This document shows positions 50,878-61,957 of a DNA stretch of 64,000 nucleotides, one piece after another. This stretch comes from Undaria pinnatifida (taxonomy: Eukaryota; Sar; Phaeophyceae; Laminariales; Alariaceae), in contig JABAKD010000010.1 of the NCBI GenBank assembly GCA_012845835.1, forward strand, positions 8,861,599-8,925,598, written 5' to 3'. Positions within the stretch are counted from its first letter, which is position 1, and the number at the start of each line of letters is the position of its first letter. The notes beneath the pieces were generated by a model that worked only from the letters and a program-made list of their open reading frames with translations, had not been told where the DNA came from and did no database searches. The translations under genes and the position numbers were made by a program.

Positions 50878-53179
50878 CTGGTGTGCGCCGGTGCGTCGGT
50901 TGGTTAGTTTTAAACTGATGTCGCGTTGTGTATCGCCGATAAATGTAGATCGTGTGAGACAGGGGCTACAAAATGTAGTGACTCCGGTGCTCCAGATATG
51001 ATGTTATGAAATGTGCACCATAGCAACTCTGCCAGTCAGCAATTAGTTGCAACCCTTGAGTAATATCTAGGTTCCAGGCTTGACAGCAAAACGGACCCCG
51101 GACTGTGCTTTTGCGAATAGTGCACCATCACCACTTTGCCAACGTCAGCGCCGACGGCAGCATGGTTATAGTATACATTTAGCACATGCTATCGTATGTA
51201 AGCGAAACACGACAAGCATGGCAATGTCGAAATCGTGGATGCACAGATCCAGGACGCCAGGATGACGCACGAGGCTAGCCAAAGTATGAATGGCACACTC
51301 CCAAGAAAACCCGGTCGGTTTAGTAGGGCAATCTGCGTCTAGCTCTATACCTGGTTCGTACATACGAGGCACGTCCAGTATGCACATGGTAGCCTGGTAG
51401 CCATCACATAACAGTTTTTAATACAGGCTGAGCGGGTCTGTCGAACAGCTTGATGTATAGACTAGACCAGATAAAGATGGACAGCTGCGTCGGGGAAGGG
51501 TGCGAACGCATAAACTGGTACCAGAGTAGCACGGGTGGTACTACGTACACGGTGTCCTACAGAGTCTACGCATACCCGGTATACATTCACCTTTTTTCCC
51601 CTCCAGGTATTAGGCCGAGGAATGCTAATAAAGACAATTTAATGCTTTGGTGAAATTTAAATAACGACCACACGTCCATTTGCCATTTGCCATTTAGGAA
51701 CCACCCTTGGGCTTCAGGCCTTGCGTTCCGCATGTTTCTGCCGCATTCGTCCACTCTTGTCACACCGGTCAGCTCCCAGATCCCACAGCAGACCTGCCTG
51801 CGACGACTGCAAAGCTCTGCAGCAGCGTCTCCCTAACCTTATGTGTATATCACGACCCGTCACATCCCGTCGTTGCAGCTCTCACAGCCCTCGAGACCGA
51901 CACCTAAACTAGCTCTATTGATAGCTCAAACCCTAACCCTAACTCCAACCTGTAGGGCTGTGAGTTGGGTGACTATAAGTTGCCAGCTAGTTATTAGCTG
52001 GCTAGTATTTAAGTTAGTTGCGGCGGTGCCAACTATCCCACTATTTTGTGTATTTGGGTTTCCTTGATTGAAGGAAAGCTTGTTTCGTACGAGGCACGCC
52101 CTTCCCCGCCACAAAAGCTCAAACTCGCTGCGAACAGAGAGACAGCTCATGGCGCATCGACCCACCGCCGTCGACGGTGCGGGTGTAATTTGTTGATAGT
52201 TTTCTTGAGGACTCTATTGCGTGTTGTTTTGTGTTTTCTTTTCTTTCTTTTCTACTGTACTTGCGTGGTTTCTCGTTTTCTCTTTTCGATGTGCTCCATT
52301 CTATTTTTCTCCTGACGGTAGACTATGCGTTCCCCTCGGGTTCTGTTGCAATTCTAGTTGTACGACTCATGATATATGTATGTATCTGGTACGTATCATG
52401 TGCATGATGTCTGATTTCTGATTTCCGTTTTATTTCCTTGTGTACCTGGTACTAGTTTTGTCTCATTGTTTCCTGAAGTATTATTCCACTCCAAAGTTAT
52501 TGGAGCCAGCTTTCCTCCAGTGCCCACGGGCTCGATTTTGGCGCTGAGTTTTAATGTGATAACTATAATAAAATGATCATGTTATTACCTGCCGCACGAG
52601 TACGTACAATTACGACGACAATGAGGGATTCCCAAACCGGGTCGGCATATCCATGTTTCTGGCATATCAATCTACCAGATATGCTTTTACAGACCAATAC
52701 GATGTGGGATGGTAGTCCCTTCGCAGGTTTCTCTTTCTCAGATGGAGGTGTGGAGACACCAACGTGGATTATGTGCGCAACCGCACTCTCGAGGGTCAAC
52801 GATGAGGGAACACCTCAGAGTCTGCCTCGAGTAGCCAGGATGATCTTGAAGGATTATAGTGATAAGGACGCAGTACAATCTAGGGAATAGGGACGGGTAT
52901 CCACAACGAGGATTTTTTTAATTCACCTGTTTCTTATATATTAAGCACTTCTCCCCCTCGTGCTCAATGGCGGTGACATTCCATGACCACATCACCTCGC
53001 CTGTTGTATTTTGCAATACGCATCTCTCTCTTAGAATTGGCGACCTCAAGAGCCCAACATCGGCACGGTGAAAATCATTGTAGCTACATGGTTGCATCTG
53101 TCGATTGAAATATTCTATCTTGCGATCCATGTAAAATAACACACTACGAAGCTATAACACATTGTATACCACGCCTAAA
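50878..53179. other. Region 5' of the proteasome gene, no exon recognised
   Basis: I looked for the missing alpha-5 N-terminal exon here and did not find it. A short telomere-like tract lies at about 51929-51946. Next to it, GGGCTGTGAGTTG and AGTTATTAGCTGGCTAG recur in diverged inverse form at 58640-58760. The T-rich stretch at 52195-52320 resembles the body of the SINE-like units near 36050. The minus-strand ORF at 51166-51387 shows no motif. Confidence 0.45.
51929..51946 (+). repeat. Interstitial telomere-like tract
   Basis: AAACCCTAACCCTAACTCC: two perfect CCCTAA units and a degenerate third. Similar short tracts lie in the MITE at about 43538 and at about 60298. Confidence 0.75.
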
Positions 53180-54645
53180 ATATATTTTGTATACCACACC
53201 TAAAATCAAATCTGCTGCAATAATGAACAATACTAGGCAGCTGATATCACCTCATTACCTATCCAACCAGCCATGCCGTAGCTCCAATTCATTCTCCAAT
53301 TCATTTATTTCCGCCCCCCCTCCCCGCCCCCTCCTTCCCGACCACCCGCACCATCGCCTAGACCTAGCACGTTTCGTAAATTTCCTCCCAGGTATACATT
53401 CATGCGACCTAAAGGGGTTTGATTCCCTCCCCCCTCCCCACCCCTTCGCTTGGTTCTCTCCCGCCGCCCCACCTAAAATAAAACCCTGTCAGTAGCTCCA
53501 ATTTATATCCCCCCCCCTCCCCCCCTCCCCCCCGCCCGCGCCAACGCCCCCTCCTTCCCCACCACCCACACTATCGCCTAGACTTAGCACCACGCGTAAG
53601 GCAAGCTCCTCACTGATATACATCTATGCGACCTAAAGCTGTTGGAAATCCCTCTTTCGAACACTCCGCCTTCTCCTCACTGGTTGTACGCCTACAGGAT
53701 ATACATGATAAACTGATGCATTTCTTGCACAACCGTCAGATATGTCCCCTTAAAAGATGTATCGTTTCTGCGCACAGATTGAGTTGTCTCGCCCGCCCCC
53801 CCCCCTCCCTCCCTCCCCCCCCCAGCTCCCTCTTGTTCAAACGCCCCACCAAAAATCAAAATTTGCAAGAGCAATACTTCGAAGTAAACAATACCACGCA
53901 GTTGATATCACCTCAGTACCTTTCTAGCCATCCATACCATAGCTTTAATTCATCCCCCCCCTCCCTCCCCCCCCCCCCCCCCCCCCGCGCCCCCCAACGC
54001 TCCCTCCTTCCCCACCACCCGCACCATCGCCTAGACCTAGCACGACGCGTATAGCAAGCTCCTAACTGATATACATCTATGCGACCTAAAGCTGTCGGAA
54101 ATCCCCCTTCCACCCCCCCTCCCCTTCGAACACTCCGCCCTCTCCCCACTGGTTGTACGACTTACAGGATATACATGATCAACTGATGCATTCCTTCCAC
54201 AACTGTCAGATTTGTCCCCTTAAAGGATTTATACCATGGTAGTTTCCGCGCACAGATTGAGTTGCCCCGTCCGTTTCCTCCCCCCCCGCTCCCTCATGTT
54301 CAAACCCAGCCCCCCACGCCCTTAAAACTCCGCCCTCCCCTCACCGGTTATACGATTTACACGATACACTTGCATTTCCTTCCACAGCTGTCAGATTTTG
54401 TTCCCCTCAAGAACGGGTTGTATAGTTTCCGCGCACAGACTGACATTACTTTCACTTTGTTGACCCTGGTACATGCTACACTGCTGCAGTTCCAAGGGGA
54501 GTCGCCGACCTATATCCTTAATGAGGACACACACCCCGTAATACGCGCGATCGGAGTATCACACGGAGCTTGCAAATATGAGTCTGGACAAAATCTTTGA
54601 AATCTTCGATCTCACAGCTGGAGTGTATTTTTATTTTTCTAATAT
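53180..54645 (-). repeat. G-tract repeat element, copy 2 (C-rich on plus strand)
   Basis: Inverse of 34780-35870. On the plus strand it ends with GGAGTCGCCGACCTATATCC, TTGCAAATATGAG and CTCACAGCTGGAGTGTATTT. Inside are three or four units of TGATATCACCTCA, C-run, CCACC(C)GCACCATCGCCTAGA, CTAGCACGACGCGTA and ATGCGACCTAAAG. Copy B of the 1.86-kb unit begins right at its edge. Confidence 0.75.
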
Positions 54646-54647
54646 AT

Positions 54648-56497
54648 ACAAGGTTCCCTCCGGGAAGTAAGTGCTAGTGGAGTGGCGTTACGACACATTG
54701 TTTTCACTACCGGACGCAATGACCATTTTTATTTGTACATGATACGAAAAAAACTTGCCCGGAAAATAATGAAATCGAATTTTACCCGCACAGTACTTCT
54801 TGGGTATACTCAATAGCACTACTTGTAGCACTTGTTGGGTATACTCGATATAGGCGTGCCCACGACCGATCTGTTCTTGAGAAAATACACACAGCACCAC
54901 TTGATAACACACAAAACTTTTACACCGTATGATACGTATCATTTCAAGAAAAGCATCACAACTTGAACTCTAGCTTATTAGGGACCGCTTGGAAGCGAGA
55001 AGGGGCACGTGTGGCGTGGGATGCGGCACGTATTAAGAACGAGGGAGCAAGAGGACAGGTACACGTGACATGTGATATGACAAAAAAGCAACTCGCCGCC
55101 GTAAACAGAGGATACAGCACGCGCACGCACATTGTCCTACCTGTAGCGCTTTGCTCTCCGCACGTTGTCTGCTGTCTGCCATCTGCGACCTTCGCAAAAA
55201 CCACAGAAAAAATACTCGTTAAAGAACTGCCTCTCTGTGGGCGTAAATGTATAAGGATGGGTTGGTATTTGAATTGTTACTATTACAAAGGTCCCTATGT
55301 TTCCGCATCGATGGACACGCACACCCAGAGCGGCAGCACAGCAGAAACGTGTGGTATGGTGGGGTGACAAATTATAGCAGGCTCCGACACAAGCAACTCG
55401 CCGCAGCATAGCGAGGACACGCCAAGCGCACATAATGGTGTCACCAACCGCTGCTGCTGTGCGGCAGGATTGTAGCGTTGTGCTCTCCACATGTTGTCTG
55501 CTGTCTGTCATCTGCGATCTTACATAAGTAGTGTTGCCTATCGCTGCTGCTGTGGGGTAGGGTTGTAGCGTTGTGCTCTCTTGGTATGGTACGATATCAT
55601 ATACGAAGCACACCCACATAAATATGAATATAATATCGTTTGAGTACTAATATGATATTCAAACGATCCTTACACTTTACGCCGGCATGTCACTTGACAC
55701 TTGGCAGAAGCAGCAGTAGCAGCAGCAGCGAGAGGTGGTGGCGTACAGGCGGGTAGAGCATCGCAGGCAAACGTTGTGCTCTCCGCATGTTGTCTGCTGT
55801 CTGTCATCTGCGATCTTACATAAATGGTGTTGCCTACCGCTGCTGCTGTGCGGCAGAGTTGTAGCGTTGTGCTCTCTTGGTATGATACGATATCATATAC
55901 GAAGCAGACCAACATGAATATAAACATAGGGAACGTTTGAGTACTAATGTAATATTCAAACGATCCCTACACTTTACGCCGGCATGCCACTTGACAGAAG
56001 CAGCAGAAGCAGCAGCAGCGAGAGGTAGTGGCGTATAGGCGGGTAGAGTATCGCAGGCTCCGATCAAAGCAATCACCTACTACAACAGCAGCCACATGCG
56101 CATAGAGTTGCAGGCTGCTGCTGCTAGGGGGGTGGACTGCTACTGGGCGGCAGGATCGTAGCGTGGTGCTCTGTGCGGTCAACAATATGGGAATGTACAT
56201 GTACCCTCTACGAGCAGAAAAACCCAGTTTGCATCCAAATCTGACGTGCGTACACGGGGACAGGGGATGCAGAAATCCAATCCCCGGGGATGTTGCGGAA
56301 ACCCGGGGATTTGCCTTAAGTGCGCCCAAGGGCAAGCAAGTTTAAAGGCTTGCCACGTGCGACATACCGCACGGATCGCGCCCAAACCTCCGGCATCGTG
56401 ACCTCGACGGTCGAATTGTGCCCACCCCATCCGACGTATCGGACAAAGGTGCGAGCACGAAAAGATATGCCCGAAGAAAAGAAAAATGACAATTATA
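54648..56497 (+). repeat. 1.86-kb dispersed unit, copy B
   Basis: Uninterrupted copy of 1,850 bp, from ACAAGGTTCCCTCCGGGAAG to AATGACAATTATA. It lacks all three insertions found in copy A and so gives their empty sites. Copy C begins 6 bp later in the same orientation, so B and C form a direct tandem. No ORF is conserved with A or C. Confidence 0.88.
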
Positions 56498-56503
56498 AGA
56501 CGT

Positions 56504-58435
56504 ACAAGGTTCCCCTCCGGGAAGTAAGTGCCTAGGGTAGTGGTGCAAGGACACATTATTTCCACTACCCGACGCGATGACCATTTTGTTTGTAATACAT
56601 ACAAAAAAACTTGCCCGGAAAAATAATGAAATCGCATTTCACCCGCACAAAAAAGTACTGCTTGGGTGTACTCCATAGCAGTAGTCTACTTTTTGAGCAT
56701 TTTTTGGGTATACTCGATATAGACGTGCCCACGGCCGATCCGTTCTTGAGAAAATACACACAGCACCACTTGATAACACACACAAAACTTTTACACCGGA
56801 TGGTACGTATGATTTCGAGAAGAGCGTCACAATTCGAACTCCAGCTTATTAGGGACCACCAGGAAGCGAGAAGGGGCACGTGTGGCGTGGGATGCGGCAC
56901 GTATTAAGAACGAGGGAGCAAGAGGACAATAACACACGTGACATAGGCTATGACAAAAAAGAACAACTCGCCTCCGTAAAGAGAGGATACAGCACGCACA
57001 CGCACATTGTCCTACCTGTAGCGTTTTGCTCTCCGCACGTTGTCTGCTGTCTGCCATTTGCGACCTTCGCAAAAACCACAGAAAAAATACTCGTTAAAGA
57101 ACTGCCTCTCTGTGGGCGTAAATGTATAAGGATGGGTTGGTATTTGAATTGTTACTATTGCGAAGGTCCCTATGTTTCCGCAACGATGGACACGCGCACC
57201 CAGAGCGGCAGCACAACAGAAACGTGTGGTATGGTGGGGTGCCAAATTATGACAGGCTCCGACACAAGCAACTCGCCGCAGCATAGCGAGGACACGCCAA
57301 GCGCACATAATGGTGTCACCTACCGCTGCTGCTGTGCAGCAGGATTGTAGCGTTGTGCTCTCCACATGTTGTCTGCTGTCTGTCATCTGCGATCTTACAT
57401 AAGTAGTGTTGCCTACCGCTGCTGCTGTGGGGTAGAGTTTGTAGCGTTGTGCTCTCTTGTGTTGCCTACCGCAGCTGCTGTGGGGTAGAGTTTGTAGCGT
57501 TGTGCTCTCTTGGTATGGTACGGCATCATCTAAGAAGAACACCAACATGAACATAAATATAAGGACCGTTTGAGTACCTATGTGATATTCAAACGATCCT
57601 TACACTTTAAGCCGGCATGTCACTTGATATAAGCAGCAGAAGCAGCAGAAGCAGCAGTAGCAGCAGCGAGAGGTAGTGGCGTATAGGCGGGTAGAGCCTC
57701 GCAGGCTAGCGCTGTGCTCTCCGCACGTTGTCTGCTATCTGTCATCTGCGATCTTACATAAATGGTGTTGCCTACCGCTGCTGCTGTGCAGCGGAATTGT
57801 AGCGTTGTGCTCTCTTGGTATGGTATGGTATCATACAAGAAACACACCAAAATGAACATAAATATAAGGACCGTTTGATAGCTAATGTGATATTCAAACG
57901 ATCCTTACAATGTACGCCGGCATGTCACTTGACAGAAGCAGCAGAAGCAGCAGCAGCGAGAGGTAGTGGCGTATAGGCGGGTAGAGCATCGCAGGCTCCA
58001 ATCAAAGTAATCACCTACTACAACAGCAGCCGCACGCGCATAAAATTGAAGGCTGCTGCTGCTAGGGGGCTGGACTGCTGCTGGTAGGCAGGATCGTAGC
58101 GTGGTGCTCCGTGCACAAATAGTGAAATGTGCGCGTACCCTCTACGAGCTACGAGCAGAAAATCCCGATTTGCATCCAAATCCTACGTGCGTGCACGGGG
58201 ATAGGGGATGCAGAAACCCAAACCCCGGGGATGTTGCGGAAACCCGGGGATTAACCTCAAGTGTGCCCAAGGCCAAAAAAGATTAAAAGGCTTGCCACGC
58301 GCGACACACTGCACGGATCGCGCCCAAACCTCCGGCAACGTGACCCCGACGGTCGAATTGTGCCCACCCCACCCCACGTTTCGGACAAAGGTGCGAGCAC
58401 GAAGAGATGTGCCCGAAGGGGAGAAAAAAAAACCA
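56504..58435 (+). repeat. 1.86-kb dispersed unit, copy C
   Basis: Tandem partner of B with the same landmark order. It is slightly longer (1,932 bp), partly through a local duplication of TTGCCTACCGC(T/A)GCTGCTGT plus GGGGTAGAGTTTGTAGCGTT at about 57411-57512. It ends in GAGAAAAAAAAACCAC. Confidence 0.88.
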
Positions 58436-59509
58436 CAAATAAACATATACATATACATATAAACCTTGTATAAACCAGTGCTAAACTACTGCTGAAACTA
58501 CTGCTGTAGTTCTTTTTGAAGTTTTGTCATTACTTTCGCGTACAAAAAGCCAAAATGGCATAATTTTGCCGAAGGCGCCGCCCGGCGGCCCCTCTGGGGG
58601 CGCCTCCAGCGGCCCCCCATCGGCCGGGTGGGGGGCTTTTTTGGCTCGTTTCGCTCGCCTGACTTTAGTCGACTAGATGGCTGGCGGCAGAAGTCAGTTA
58701 ATTGGCTGGCTTAATAACTAAGCGGGAACTCCAGTCAACTCACAGCCCAACCATCCTGCAACCAACCTGAGGATGGCTCCTACGGTAAATGTCCCCGTTT
58801 TCGTGATTTAAATCTCGCTTACCAAGTACTACGTGTCGTGAATTCTGTGACACCAGGTAGCCAGGTAGTCATGTTCAAGTGGGCCGGGTCGGTTTGATCT
58901 ACGATACCTCGACCTGATCTGACCTGATAGATGCTTCCATCTGGAGAAAACGCTCTGACGGTTGTGTCGTACGCCTTCTTCTCCCGGACGGGGGCTTTTC
59001 GGCGTCTGTTTTACATACCGCGAACATTAAACGTGGGCAGAGGACAGGAAAAGCTGAGAGGACAAAGCACCAGAGAGGTCAAGCTGAACTGATACTCTGT
59101 AGACGTGTTGTTCACTGCTACTGCTGTAAGTACATATCTGGTACGGCACATCGTACATAGTACAACGTGAAAGTTTTATGGTCACGTCCCAAAGTATGCG
59201 AACCTCCTCATAGTACTCACACATGTGCCACCGCTCCGACTCGTAGATAGCCAGGCAAGAGCAGCACCAGTGCTCCGCAATATAACTTCATAAAGCTACA
59301 CCGTAACGCCCTCTGAAACGAGGTTACTGGGCGTGCTTTTGGTTGCGCGCTGTGCCTTGTGCGCTGTTCGCTGTTTGCTGTTTGCACTTGCAGGAGTTCC
59401 ACAAATATTTTTGAATTGTACCTCACAGGGTCCGGGGATCGACGATCAGAATTGATCGCGCCAAACACACCGGCATGCATAAGCTAGCCCTGCTTAGCTT
59501 GTTCACCCC
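58436..59509. other. Intergenic, no gene recognised
   Basis: Contains a GC-rich self-complementary stretch around 58570-58640 (GGCGCC, GGCGGCCCC, GGGGGC motifs). It also holds the inverse relative of the repeat at 51945-52020, at about 58640-58760. No exon motif. Confidence 0.45.
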
Positions 59510-59578
59510 ATGGCAGAGTTCAAGAAAATGACCAGCCCTCCACATGGTGATGCAGATGCTGAGCCGCCTTTTTTAGAG
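59510..59578 (+). CDS. Candidate first exon (possibly Rab GGTase beta), 23 codons
   Basis: The ATG at 59510 opens MAEFKKMTSPPHGDADAEPP, then FLE, ending at a donor AGAG|GTATGG. Length, acidic character and position 2.25 kb upstream of the RabGGTase beta exon on the same strand would suit its variable N-terminus. There is no sequence signature to prove it, and the linking exon was not found. Confidence 0.25.
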
Positions 59579-60467
59579 GTATGGGATAGTGGCATACGGT
59601 TTTTTTTCATTGTTGTTCTCGCCTATGTTTTCGATTTTTTTGGACGTATCCACTATAATACTAATACTCGTAATATCACCATGTTTGATCGTGTGCGCTG
59701 CGGTACTCAGGTTTACTCAGCCTCCGGCGACAACAGCAGTGATCGTAGACCGTCCGCGTTTGAAGCACAAAACGGGTCGAGTCCATGTCCATGAAGAGTT
59801 TTCTTGATATTGTTCAGTTTAACACGATGGTCAAAGCCGTAGTGCTTCACGGTGTCCAATCTCACTACTGCTTCGTTCCAGGAATTACATCGGCAGTACG
59901 TGCTGAGAATCTCGGCGCAAACGGATACCTTCGAGTTCTGCATGACGGAGGTCAGTGCAACAGCCGTCCAGTACGAGAGCTTACCATTTGCATTAAGTAG
60001 TACCTGGTGTTCGACAAAACCCGATTGCCGAATATATGGAAAAGTGCCCTCGACAGCAGCTATGGCACTCTGCTAATACTGGCCTTGTCGGCGTCCAGTT
60101 TTGACGTTTGCGCGGCCAAGAACTAATACCCTGCAGGCGGACTGGTTCGAGGGCAACTATTTACTGCTATTAACTATTTACAGTCCATGGACTGCAGCTC
60201 TTGTAAACACCGTCAGCAGCACACTTTGGAGAGCAGCTGATGACAGCAGTCCATGGACTTCAGCTCTTAACTGCAGTCAATATGGTATTCCACTAGCCCT
60301 AACCCTAACGCTAACCCCAACCCTATACTTCTGCGCCTACTAAGTGGGAGCAGGGTGCCAAATGAGATCCGGTCCGCGCGTGCCGGTCCGGGCGGGACGA
60401 GGGTAGAAGTGTCGACCAATTAAGATGGGTGTGTTGTCTATTGAGCACCCCCTTTCAACCGGAGGAT

Positions 60468-60500
<33 letters not shown>

Positions 60501-60784
60501 AACCCTACTAATAATATTAATAACTGTAGAACACAAAACACAACAACGGGATGTGGGCGTGTGTACTGTACTTAAGTTCCGCAGTCCACAGGTTGTAAAT
60601 AGGTCCTGTCGAATTGTTCGCCGTCTGCTGCCAGCTGGAAGGGTAGACAAAGACAAAGTCTTGTGCAAACACTGCGACATTATTTTAAGGCAAGAGCCCG
60701 CTCGTTGATCGGCGCTTGTTTTGCCAACCTCAACCTTTTTCGAAGCTGTTGGTGGCCCTTGCTGAAAGCGTTCCACGTGCATCA
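59579..60784. other. No exon recognised
   Basis: Telomere-like tract at 60295-60320; a long A-run at about 60470-60495 preceded by CCGGAGGATA. CAGTCCATGGACT occurs twice (60181 and 60247). The middle exon of RabGGTase beta should lie between 59579 and 61830 if the gene starts here, but I could not identify it. Confidence 0.4.
60295..60325 (+). repeat. Interstitial telomere-like tract (degenerate)
   Basis: CCCTAACCCTAACGCTAACC followed by CCAACCCTA: four or five units, three of them degenerate. Confidence 0.75.
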
Positions 60785-61272
60785 TAGGCCCTAGCCTATA
60801 AGGCATGCCTCATAGCGCGTTAGGGCGTGTGGTTAAGGCACGCATTAAGGCCCGTAATGAGAGATACAGCATGTTGTAAGGCTCGCGCTCCCGCGTTTTG
60901 GGGGAAAATTACTTGGAGTTAGAATGAAATATCAGTATTTGCTGCAGAACCAAGTGCGCTAATTACCTTGATCGGCGAGTATCGTGTTCAACCAACACGC
61001 CTTTAGGTGGGAATTCCAAAAGTAGTCGACAAGGGCGATGCATTTGGACTGCGCTTTTGGCGCATAGGTAGAGAAGCTTCTTCACTAAATGCCTCCCAGT
61101 AGAATATCTACCCTATCCCCTGTTTATGGGGCTTCTGGTCTAAGGGCGTTGTGTTTGGACACAAAAACGGCTTTAAGGCACGTTTCAGGGCTCCAAACAG
61201 CCCTTAAGGCACCGGTTTTGAGAAAAGGGCGTTAAGGCATATTTTATGGCGTGCCTTAAATGGCTAGGACCT
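60785..61272. mobile_element. Candidate TIR element with TTAAGGC subterminal repeats
   Basis: The left end TAGGCCCTAGCCTATAAGGC and the right end inverse (AGGTCCTAGCCATTTAAGGC) match over about 25 bp with gaps. TTAAGGC/ATTAAGGC occurs at least eight times toward both ends, a pattern common in hAT and CACTA relatives. No target duplication is clear, and there is no transposase. Confidence 0.5.
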
Positions 61273-61830
61273 GGTGTATCGTGTCATACATGCACATGGT
61301 ACCTGTCGAGGTACTGGATATACCCTTGGCAACGACCCTCAAGATGCGCCCCATATCGGTATGAGAGTATCGTAAACATCGCCCCTGACTGGTCGTGCCT
61401 CGACTGGGTACAACGCTGCTGAATTACAGCATACTCGCACTTGGATATGGCACTGAGAGCGCAAGGGGCAACAGAGAAAAATGCGCTAATTCCAGGATGC
61501 GTGCAGAACACACAACTGCTGTAGTTGCACATTATCGAAGGTTACATCTGCAGCACAATTTTATACGGCTGTACCACACACAGTATAGTAGCGTACTCGT
61601 TCATTTGTTGGTTCGCAAGTACGTTACCAACGGCGTATATCTCACGTCCAGACCTTACGGCGTTGGACTTGCGCTATCCAAGTACCTTCGGCATTAGGTT
61701 AGGTCACCCCTTGACGGCCGGGCCCTTTTCACCCTCCCCTCTCGCTCACGGCGTGGGCACCCATGCTGGAACGTAATCTTGCTCTGCTTTCCTTCCCCGT
61801 CGTGGCACGCCGGTGTCTTCCTCAACGTAG

Positions 61831-61957
61831 CATCTGCGCATGTCGGGAGTGTACTGGGGACTGATGAGCATGGCGCTCATGGGACGAGACTTGCGGAAAG
61901 AAATGGGCGCCGAAGATCTCGCGGATTGGGTCATGCGTTGCCAACACGAAGGCGGGG
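61831..61957 (+). CDS. RABGGTB: Rab geranylgeranyltransferase beta subunit, one internal exon
   Basis: This exon encodes 42 residues plus one base: HLRMSGVYWGLMSMALMGRD, then LRKEMGAEDLADWVMRCQHE and GG. LRMSGVYWGL and CQHEGG are hallmark blocks of the beta subunit of Rab GGTase (GGTase II), which with RABGGTA and REP adds geranylgeranyl groups to Rab C-termini. Other prenyltransferase beta subunits differ here. The acceptor is CTTCCTCAACGTAG (AG at 61829-61830) and the donor GGCGGGG|GTGAGT (GT at 61958). The next expected exon, with the zinc-site and ASIGHDPHLLYTLSA-like block, was not found before 64000; a tempting acceptor at about 61985 leads to a stop. The rest of the gene probably lies to the right, in long introns. 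Confidence 0.75.

Noticed and set aside
43300-58435. CRISPR-like array from regularly repeated hairpins
   Set aside because: Repeats are ~300 bp to 1.86 kb apart in eukaryotic DNA, with similar sequence between them rather than unique spacers.
5818-60325. Subtelomeric location of the window
   Set aside because: Telomere-like tracts are short, degenerate, scattered and embedded in repeats; none is terminal.
60630-60700. BED-type zinc-finger exon (KVLCKHCDIIL reading)
   Set aside because: A single short cysteine-containing stretch without the other zinc ligands or splice-site support; likely chance.
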